Shown piece after piece: positions 58,138 to 64,000 of a stretch of DNA of 64,000 nucleotides. The notes beneath the pieces are model-generated. The model searched no databases. It was not told the DNA's origin and saw only the letters and a program-made list of their open reading frames with translations. Position 1 is the stretch's first letter. Every line of letters begins with the position of its first letter. This stretch comes from Winogradskyella vincentii (GTDB lineage: Bacteria; Bacteroidota; Bacteroidia; Flavobacteriales; Flavobacteriaceae), in assembly GCF_020166345.1 (NCBI RefSeq), contig NZ_JAIUJS010000007.1:62001-126000 (forward strand). Direction: 5' to 3'. A program made the translations under genes and the position numbers.

Positions 58138-59424
58138 ATGTCAGATAAAGCTACACTAGAAATTGATGGTCAGAAGTATGAATTCCCATTGGTAAGAGGT
58201 ACTGAAAATGAAGTTGCAATCAATGTAAAAACCTTAAGAAATGCAACAGGAGGAGTTATTACTCTAGATCCTGGGTATAAGAACACAGGTAGTTGTGAAA
58301 GCGCTATTACATTTTTAGATGGTGAAAAAGGGATATTAAGATATAGAGGCTATTCAATTGAGGAATTGGCGGAGAAAGCAGATTTCCTAGAAGTTGCTTA
58401 TCTACTAATTTTTGGAGAATTACCAAATCAAGAACAGCTAGATAAATTTCATGCAGATATCAAGGCAAAATCTTTAGTAGATGATGATATAAAGAAAATT
58501 TTGGATGCCTTTCCTAAGTCTGCACATCCAATGGGTGTATTATCTTCATTAACAAGTGCATTAACGGCATTTTATCCATCACCAGTTGATGTAAGTTCTG
58601 AAGAGGCAATGTATAATTCAATCGTTAGAATTTTAGGTAAATTTCCAATTCTAGTCGCTTGGAGTATGAGAAAGAAGCATGGCTTACCTTTAGAATATGG
58701 AGATGATAAACTGGGTTATGTTGAAAATATTCTGAAAATGATGTTCAAAAACCCAAATAGTGAGTACGAACAAAACCCTATTTTGGTGGATGCTTTAGAT
58801 AAGTTGTTAATCCTGCATGCGGACCATGAGCAAAATTGTTCTACTTCTACGGTTAGAATCACTGGTTCTTCTCATGCTGGTTTATTCGTTTCTTTAGCAT
58901 CTGGTATATCTGCACTTTGGGGACCACTTCACGGTGGCGCCAATCAGGCCGTACTCGAAATGCTTGAGGCAATAAAAGAAGATGGTGGTGATACTAAGAA
59001 GTACATGGCTAAGGCGAAAGATAAAAATGATCCTTTCCGATTAATGGGCTTCGGTCATAGAGTTTATAAAAACTTTGACCCAAGGGCTCGAATTATCAAA
59101 AAAGCAGCAGATGAGGTTTTGGGTGATTTGGGTGTAGAAGATCCTATTTTAGATATTGCAAAAGGACTAGAACAAGAAGCTTTGAAAGATCCATATTTTG
59201 TTGAAAGAAAATTATACCCAAATGTAGATTTCTATTCAGGAATTATTTATCGTGCCATGGGAATTCCTGTTGAAATGTTCACAGTAATGTTTGCACTTGG
59301 GCGTTTACCTGGTTGGATTGCACAATGGCGTGAAATGAGATTAAACAAAGAACCTATTGGTAGACCAAGACAATTATATACTGGTGCAACTTACAGAGAA
59401 TTTAAAAGTATAGATAAACGCTAA
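58138..59424 (+). CDS. gltA: Citrate synthase
   Basis: The 428-residue enzyme starts MSDKATLEIDGQKYEFPLV. A longer open frame begins with TTG at 58084, but ATG at 58138 gives the family's normal N-terminus. Catalytic residues are the His in GPLHGGANQAV, the His in GFGHRVYKNFDPRA and the Asp in YPNVDFYSGIIY. It is the type II hexameric TCA-cycle enzyme. A near -7 TAATTTTA lies at 58095-58102. Confidence 0.97.
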   Translation: MSDKATLEIDGQKYEFPLVRGTENEVAINVKTLRNATGGVITLDPGYKNTGSCESAITFLDGEKGILRYRGYSIEELAEKADFLEVAYLLIFGELPNQEQLDKFHADIKAKSLVDDDIKKILDAFPKSAHPMGVLSSLTSALTAFYPSPVDVSSEEAMYNSIVRILGKFPILVAWSMRKKHGLPLEYGDDKLGYVENILKMMFKNPNSEYEQNPILVDALDKLLILHADHEQNCSTSTVRITGSSHAGLFVSLASGISALWGPLHGGANQAVLEMLEAIKEDGGDTKKYMAKAKDKNDPFRLMGFGHRVYKNFDPRARIIKKAADEVLGDLGVEDPILDIAKGLEQEALKDPYFVERKLYPNVDFYSGIIYRAMGIPVEMFTVMFALGRLPGWIAQWREMRLNKEPIGRPRQLYTGATYREFKSIDKR

Positions 59425-59443
59425 TTATATTTTTTGGCAATGG

Positions 59444-59475
59444 AAGCTTCATATCTCATATGAAGCTTTTTTTTT
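59444..59475 (+). terminator. Terminator after gltA
   Basis: AAGCTTCATAT (59444-59454) pairs with ATATGAAGCTT (59458-59468) around a 3-base loop, followed by a T-run that runs into the next gene's -7 element. Confidence 0.85.
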
Positions 59476-59482
59476 AATTTTG
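59475..59482 (+). promoter_or_regulatory. Candidate -7 element touching the amidinotransferase gene
   Basis: TAATTTTG is an exact TAnnTTTG match and ends only 4 bases before the ATG at 59487. Transcription would begin at or near the start codon. Confidence 0.45.
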
Positions 59483-59486
59483 ACGC

Positions 59487-60401
59487 ATGTTAAAACTGAA
59501 TATTCAAAACGAAACATCACGATTAAGAGCTGTGGTTTTAGGTACTGCAGAAAAAAGTGGTCCTATTCCAACTCCTGAGCAGGCTTACGACCCAAAATCC
59601 TTAGAACATATACTGGCTGGAACCTATCCTAAAGAAGAGGATATGATTAAAGAGATGGATGCTGTTTCTAAGGTCTTTGAAAAGTACGACGTCAAGGTAT
59701 ATCGTCCTGAGGTACTCGAAGACGTTAATCAAATCTTTGCACGTGATATTGCTTTGGTTATTGATAATAAGATTATTGACTGCAACATCTTACCAGACCG
59801 ACAGGAAGAGATTGAGGCTATTCGTTATGTAATTGACCAGATAGATCGTAGAGATATAATAACCTTACCTCATGAAGCGCATATTGAAGGTGGTGACGTA
59901 ATACTTCATAACGACTATATTTTTGTGGGTGTTTATACTCGACCTGATTATAAAGACTTAATTACAGCCCGAACAAACAGTTTGGCAGTAAAGATGCTTC
60001 GAGACCATTTTCCTCACAAAACTGTGAAATCTTTTGAGTTACGTAAGAGTAATACAGACCCAAGAAACAATGCCTTGCATTTAGATTGCTGTTTCCAGCC
60101 TGTTGGTAATGGAAAGGCAATTCTTCATAAGAACGGCTTTTTTATAGAAGAGGAATACGAATGGCTGGTTAACTTTTTCGGTAAGGAAAATGTTTTTGAA
60201 ATTACTAAGGACGAGATGTACAATATGAAAAGCAATATATTCTCTATTGCTCCAGATGTAGTGATCTCAGAAATTAATTTTGACCGTTTGAACACCTGGT
60301 TTGAAAAACAAGGTATTACCGTAGAAAAAGTTCCTTATGCCGAAGTTGGTAAACAAGGTGGTCTACTAAGATGCTCCACAATGCCACTTATAAGAGACTA
60401 A
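59487..60401 (+). CDS. Amidinotransferase/arginine-deiminase-fold hydrolase
   Basis: The 304-residue enzyme shows the five-bladed pentein pattern: ARDIALVIDN, the acidic motif EGGDVIL (E134, D137), a catalytic His in NALHLDCCFQPV (H198) and a C-terminal nucleophile C296 in LLRCSTMPL. That Cys-His-acid set is shared by arginine deiminase, dimethylarginine hydrolase and amidinotransferases, which all act on guanidino groups. Which substrate it uses cannot be read from the sequence. It sits after the gltA terminator and its last codons overlap a hairpin. Confidence 0.85.
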   Translation: MLKLNIQNETSRLRAVVLGTAEKSGPIPTPEQAYDPKSLEHILAGTYPKEEDMIKEMDAVSKVFEKYDVKVYRPEVLEDVNQIFARDIALVIDNKIIDCNILPDRQEEIEAIRYVIDQIDRRDIITLPHEAHIEGGDVILHNDYIFVGVYTRPDYKDLITARTNSLAVKMLRDHFPHKTVKSFELRKSNTDPRNNALHLDCCFQPVGNGKAILHKNGFFIEEEYEWLVNFFGKENVFEITKDEMYNMKSNIFSIAPDVVISEINFDRLNTWFEKQGITVEKVPYAEVGKQGGLLRCSTMPLIRD

Positions 60402-60414
60402 TAAAAGTCTCTTA
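60391..60414. terminator. Bidirectional hairpin between convergent genes
   Basis: TAAGAGACT (60391-60399) pairs with AGTCTCTTA (60406-60414) around a 6-base loop. It covers the last codons and stop of the amidinotransferase gene and ends just before the desaturase stop. T-runs are short on both sides. Confidence 0.55.
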
Positions 60415-60415
60415 T

Positions 60416-61291
60416 TTACTTCTTTTTATTCACAAAACCATAGGTGTTTTGTCCTATGAAATCTTGAGGAAACTTGTCGTCACCTTTAAATCCTATTTCT
60501 ATTGTTCCGCTATCTTCAGGAATATAGTTGGTTTTGAAAATGTAGTCCCAAAGACTTAGGCTAATTCCATAATTTACACCATGTTTACCTTCTGGTAAAT
60601 GGTAGGCATGATGGTATAAATGCATTACCGGATTATTGAAGACGTACTTCAAAGGACCCCAAGTTATCTTAATATTTGAGTGATTAAGATGTCCTATAGC
60701 TATTGCAATAAAATGTACTATAAAAGCCTGCTCAGGTTCAAAACCACCAATCAACATTACTCCAAATGTTTTAAGAGGTTTGTACAAAATGTTTTCCATC
60801 CAATGGTATCTCAGGTGTGCCGCAAAGCCCATTTCTTTAACACTATGATGCACTTTATGAAAGTTCCATAGAAATTTGTAACGGTGCAAAAGAACATGTG
60901 TAAACCATTGTACGAAGTCTAGAATAATAAAGAAAACAAATAATTGTAAGGCAGGTGACCATTGCGATATGTCTATTATCGCTAAACTTTTGGCTGTAAT
61001 ATTAATTTCGCCAAAAAGCAAGCCGATTATTTTATATACACCACTAATGACAATGGAGAACATAAAAAAGTTGAAGAACATATAGAAGGCGTCTAACCAA
61101 AAATCACGTCTAAATATTGATTGGTTTTTTCGCCAAGGGAATGCGATTTCTAACACCCAAACAACTAGTGAAATGGTAATAAGTCCCCAAAGATAATTTG
61201 TATACCATGGTACTTCAAAAATTATTGATTTCCATGTCCAATCTAACGTACCATTAAAGGCATTGACAAAAGCGTCTAAATACTTTTCCAT
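60416..61291 (-). CDS. Sterol desaturase / fatty acid hydroxylase family membrane protein
   Basis: The 291-residue protein has four or so membrane segments and the di-iron histidine clusters of the family: HVLLHRYKFLWNFHKVHHS and, near residue 235, HLYHHAYHLPEGKHGVNYG. These oxidise lipids at C-H bonds using O2. It is the last gene of the unit that starts with the sulfite dehydrogenase gene, 12 bases after the rhodanese gene. Whether its lipid product relates to sulfur metabolism is an open question. Confidence 0.9.
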   Translation of the reverse strand: MEKYLDAFVNAFNGTLDWTWKSIIFEVPWYTNYLWGLITISLVVWVLEIAFPWRKNQSIFRRDFWLDAFYMFFNFFMFSIVISGVYKIIGLLFGEINITAKSLAIIDISQWSPALQLFVFFIILDFVQWFTHVLLHRYKFLWNFHKVHHSVKEMGFAAHLRYHWMENILYKPLKTFGVMLIGGFEPEQAFIVHFIAIAIGHLNHSNIKITWGPLKYVFNNPVMHLYHHAYHLPEGKHGVNYGISLSLWDYIFKTNYIPEDSGTIEIGFKGDDKFPQDFIGQNTYGFVNKKK

Positions 61292-61303
61292 TTTAATTTT
61301 AAT

Positions 61304-62215
61304 TTATTGGATGTGATCACTTTCGGAGGGTAGGTCATTGAAATGACTCCACTCGGTCCACGATCCATCATAGTTCATAACATTTTTGTATCCCAATAAT
61401 TCAGTAAGTACAAAAGTTGTATTTGCTGAGCGCACACCACTATGACAATACAAAATTATTGAATCGGATTTATTAATATTTAATTTATTGTATATAGTTT
61501 CTAATTCCTCTATAGGTTTAAGGCGTTTATTACCATCATAGTTGATATTTATTGCCCAATCGATGTTTATACTATTTGGAATTCTTCCTGGTTTTTTAGC
61601 ACCTTTTTTATGGTATTTGCCAGTAAATTCATCATTGTTTCTTGTGTCGATTATAACAGTATTACGTTGTAATGCTTCATAAACTTGATTTTTAGAAACG
61701 TAATATTTCATATAGGGTGTTTCATTAAATCTAAAATTTGATTTCGAAACTTCCGTGCCTTCCATCGTAGTCTCACCGTTTATGTTTTCCCAACCAGCTA
61801 ATCCACCATGTAAGATTTTCACATTATCATAGTTATAGTTCTGCAATATCCACCATAATCTTGAAGCTTCGCACATTCCATTATCATCATAAATTATGAT
61901 GGTATCATTGTTATTAATACCTAGATTGCTTAATAGAGATTCCATTTGCTCCTTTTTGGCCATCATGCCACTATATGGATAGCTTTTATCTTCAATATCA
62001 TTTCTTGTAATATGTAAAGCACCTATTATATGACTGTTTTCATAGTCTTCTCTTTTTCTAAAATCTAAAATTTTAATATTTGATTTATTGATTAAAGGTT
62101 TTAATTCTACAGCTTCAATTAAATAATTGTGGCTATCCTCAAATAGTGCTTTATCTTGGTTTTTTTGGCAAGACAAGAAGATTATAAAAATTAAGACGCT
62201 ATTCTTCCAACTCAT
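61304..62215 (-). CDS. Lipoprotein sulfurtransferase, two rhodanese domains
   Basis: From ATG at 62215 the product is 303 residues; an upstream ATG at 62227 would add four and overlap the cytochrome gene by more. The signal peptide ends in lipobox IFLSC (C16). Two rhodanese domains follow: an N-terminal one without a catalytic Cys at the loop (IYDDNGMCEA) and a C-terminal one with the active loop CHSGVRSA (C257). This is the thiosulfate/mercaptopyruvate sulfurtransferase layout. It overlaps the 3' end of the cytochrome c gene, so translation is probably coupled. Confidence 0.9.
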   Translation of the reverse strand: MSWKNSVLIFIIFLSCQKNQDKALFEDSHNYLIEAVELKPLINKSNIKILDFRKREDYENSHIIGALHITRNDIEDKSYPYSGMMAKKEQMESLLSNLGINNNDTIIIYDDNGMCEASRLWWILQNYNYDNVKILHGGLAGWENINGETTMEGTEVSKSNFRFNETPYMKYYVSKNQVYEALQRNTVIIDTRNNDEFTGKYHKKGAKKPGRIPNSINIDWAININYDGNKRLKPIEELETIYNKLNINKSDSIILYCHSGVRSANTTFVLTELLGYKNVMNYDGSWTEWSHFNDLPSESDHIQ

Positions 62216-62672
62216 ACCATTCCACATTTGTTAAAATCATTCGTCTACCTTTTTTGACAGGTGGATAATTGGTAACCAGATAATTAACTATTATCTCGTG
62301 GTTACCACCTAAATCCCAAAGGTTCTGAGTTTCTTGCATCCATTTAATTGTTGTATTCCAACCATCAGCGTCCATTCTATTTTGTGTAACCAGCTTTGCT
62401 GAATGGCAGTTAGTACAATTATTTACAACTGTCATTAATCCTTCAGCTTCAATCAACCCTGTTCTTATATGAATACCGTTCTCTATGCGGTCGGAATCTT
62501 CTTCAAGTGAAACAGCAACGAGATTGCTCGTTTCTTTTTTGAAGCTAAACGCCTCAGGATTATTTGCATAATAAATTAAACTTCCACCCGATATTATAAA
62601 CAATAGAAACAATACCATTAACAAATGATATATGTTCTTGACTTGAGAATTGAATGAAGGTTCTTTGTCCAT
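62199..62672 (-). CDS. Membrane-anchored monohaem cytochrome c
   Basis: The 157-residue product has one N-terminal membrane segment (about residues 15-36) and one haem c motif CTNCH (86-90). A possible axial methionine follows at M100. Its ATG directly follows the stop of the sulfite dehydrogenase gene (TAAATG), so it is its likely electron acceptor, as SorB is for SorA. Confidence 0.88.
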   Translation of the reverse strand: MDKEPSFNSQVKNIYHLLMVLFLLFIISGGSLIYYANNPEAFSFKKETSNLVAVSLEEDSDRIENGIHIRTGLIEAEGLMTVVNNCTNCHSAKLVTQNRMDADGWNTTIKWMQETQNLWDLGGNHEIIVNYLVTNYPPVKKGRRMILTNVEWYELEE

Positions 62673-63893
62673 TTATTTCACTTTAACTGCAATTCTATGA
62701 CAAGCATTGTTTAAGTATCCTTTTGGATTCCAACCTGGTAGTATCATTGGTTGGGCTTTATTGTTAGAATCGGTCGCTCTTGCCCAAACTTCATAATATC
62801 CAGTTTTAGGAAAATCTATTGATGCAGAAAAATGTTGCCACGCTAATCTGTTGGCTGGTTTTTCAATATTACATTCAGTCCATGTAGAACCAAAGTCTAT
62901 AGAATATTCTATTTTGGTAACTTCCAATTCTCCTGCCCAAGCATGACCTCTAATATTTAAAACTTTTCCTTTTTTTATTATCGCTCCAGATTTCGGATAG
63001 GTAATTAAGGATTTTACTGGCATGGATTCAATAATACACATGTTTTCGTCCTTAACCTTTTGTCCTGGAGCTACTGTCTCACATGGTACTCTATACGCAG
63101 TACCTGTCATTTTTGCTCCATCATGTACTATATCTCTAATACTAATTCTGTTAACCCATTTGCCAGAAACTGATGCTGGCCAACCTCCTGCTACCAATCT
63201 AAGTGGATAACCATGTACAAGTGGTATATCTTCACCATTCATTTTAAAAGCCAATAACGTTTCGTCTTGTACTGCCTTAGATATTGGGCATCCCCTTGAG
63301 ATTGCTTCCTTTGAAGGATCCATACTTAAATGTTGATCTACCGCATGGAATCCTATGTAAACTGCATTGCTTTTAATTCCGGCATCTTCCAAAACATCAC
63401 GTAATCGAACACCTGTCCAGGAAGCGCAATGTACTGCACCAACTGTCCATTGGTTGCCTTTAGCCGGAGGATCAAACTCTGATCTTCCATTACCGCCGCA
63501 TTCTAAGGTTAATTGATAGGTGTGATGACTGAATTTGGTTTTTAATTCGTTTAGGGTATAAACTTTTTTATTTTTCACCGACTCACCATCAATAGTTAAG
63601 GTCCATTTTTTAGCATCAATATTTTCAGGAACCAATCCGTTATTCCTAACAAACATGGAAGAATTCGGAGTGATTTTATCATCAAGTAAATGAGCCTGTG
63701 CCTCAATATTCCATGGTTTATTATTAAGCACAATCATTTCCTTGTGCTTGTTAAATAGCTTAAAGGGATCTGGATCTTGTAATGCAACCGGTGTATAACC
63801 TTCCATTAATTTAGAACCGAATACAACTTCAGCACCGATTAACGTTGCAAATGATGATAAAGTTGTTTTTTTAACGAAGTCTCTTCTCTTCAA
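62673..63893 (-). CDS. Sulfite oxidase/dehydrogenase-like molybdoenzyme, Tat-exported
   Basis: The 406-residue product starts KRRDFVKK, a twin-arginine signal. The sulfite oxidase molybdopterin domain has the Mo-ligand Cys C132 in LTLECGGNGRSEF and the blocks GVRLRDVLEDAG and GYPLRLVAGGWPASVSGKWV. A C-terminal dimerisation domain follows (YSIDFGSTWTECNIE; GYYEVWARATDSNNKAQP). This is the SorA/SoxC group, which oxidises sulfite in the periplasm. No in-frame ATG exists. TTG at 63893 fits the family start; ATT at 63908 or 63920 would also be possible. It leads the cytochrome-rhodanese-hydroxylase unit. Confidence 0.9.
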   Translation of the reverse strand: MKRRDFVKKTTLSSFATLIGAEVVFGSKLMEGYTPVALQDPDPFKLFNKHKEMIVLNNKPWNIEAQAHLLDDKITPNSSMFVRNNGLVPENIDAKKWTLTIDGESVKNKKVYTLNELKTKFSHHTYQLTLECGGNGRSEFDPPAKGNQWTVGAVHCASWTGVRLRDVLEDAGIKSNAVYIGFHAVDQHLSMDPSKEAISRGCPISKAVQDETLLAFKMNGEDIPLVHGYPLRLVAGGWPASVSGKWVNRISIRDIVHDGAKMTGTAYRVPCETVAPGQKVKDENMCIIESMPVKSLITYPKSGAIIKKGKVLNIRGHAWAGELEVTKIEYSIDFGSTWTECNIEKPANRLAWQHFSASIDFPKTGYYEVWARATDSNNKAQPMILPGWNPKGYLNNACHRIAVKVK

Positions 63894-63956
63894 AACACTG
63901 CTTTTAATTGATTCTTCAATTTAACTCTAAAAGTTACTTTGATTGGTTGAAATACC

Positions 63957-63974
63957 ATGTAACATAAGTTACAT
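63957..63974. promoter_or_regulatory. CRP/FNR-like palindrome upstream of the sulfite operon
   Basis: ATGTAAC-ataa-GTTACAT is a perfect 7-base inverted repeat with a 4-base spacer, the symmetry and spacing of CRP/FNR-family operators. It lies 64-81 bases upstream of the TTG start. The regulator is not in the window. Confidence 0.5.
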
Positions 63975-64000
63975 AAAAAAGTCACCTATAATGGTAAATT

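Overview
The window looks like the chromosome of a Bacteroidota bacterium, most likely a marine-type member of the Flavobacteriaceae. It is AT-rich. It has a SusC/SusD pair, two proteins with C-terminal type IX secretion (T9SS) sorting domains, and promoters of the Bacteroidota form TAnnTTTG. Most starts lack a Shine-Dalgarno sequence. The single ribosomal-protein superoperon runs fusA-rpsJ directly, with no tuf gene between. I saw no rRNA, tRNA, insertion sequence, prophage or CRISPR array. The genus cannot be fixed from the sequence alone.

Layout. 1-5424 (-) is a very large secreted alpha-2-macroglobulin with a thioester motif; its C-terminus lies outside the window. 5603-11778 (+) holds a TPR protein, then a TetR regulator, an ABC half-transporter, an HlyD adaptor and a TolC-like channel. 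This is a tripartite exporter whose ATPase has lost most catalytic motifs. 11845-14646 holds the murein-peptide ligase mpl, an orphan gene, and then a decayed second copy of the mpl 3' end. 14628-17373 (-) holds a lipoprotein serine-protease homologue, a Tat-type dienelactone hydrolase, a PaiB-like flavin protein and a DUF1569 protein. 17426-23885 is housekeeping: radC, a polysaccharide deacetylase-like gene, yjjG, an unknown secreted protein, rarA, rhomboid and rlmB. 23944-29850 (-) is a SusC/SusD uptake pair beside a lipoprotein M14 carboxypeptidase. 29992-33363 (-) holds a T9SS-exported arylsulfotransferase-like protein and a BamA/TamA-like outer-membrane protein.

33542-50834 (+) is the str-S10-spc-alpha superoperon, from rpsL to rplQ, including fusA, secY, infA and rpoA. 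rpmD and rpmJ are short but intact. Five of its intergenic gaps are longer than the rest and carry inverted repeats. They look like candidate autoregulatory leaders. The gap between rpsM and rpsK holds an unusual array of heptamers in inverted orientation. The operon ends in a strong terminator.

50916-59424 (+) holds a small secreted protein, carA, eno, a giant T9SS metzincin protease and gltA. 59487-60401 (+) is an amidinotransferase-fold enzyme. 60416-63893 (-) reads as one unit: a sulfite dehydrogenase-like molybdoenzyme, a cytochrome c, a lipoprotein rhodanese and a sterol-desaturase-family hydroxylase. A perfect CRP/FNR-like palindrome lies upstream.

The best candidates for undescribed biology are the exporter with a non-canonical ATPase, the structured gaps and heptamer array of the ribosomal operon, and the orphan gene bracketed by two mpl tails.
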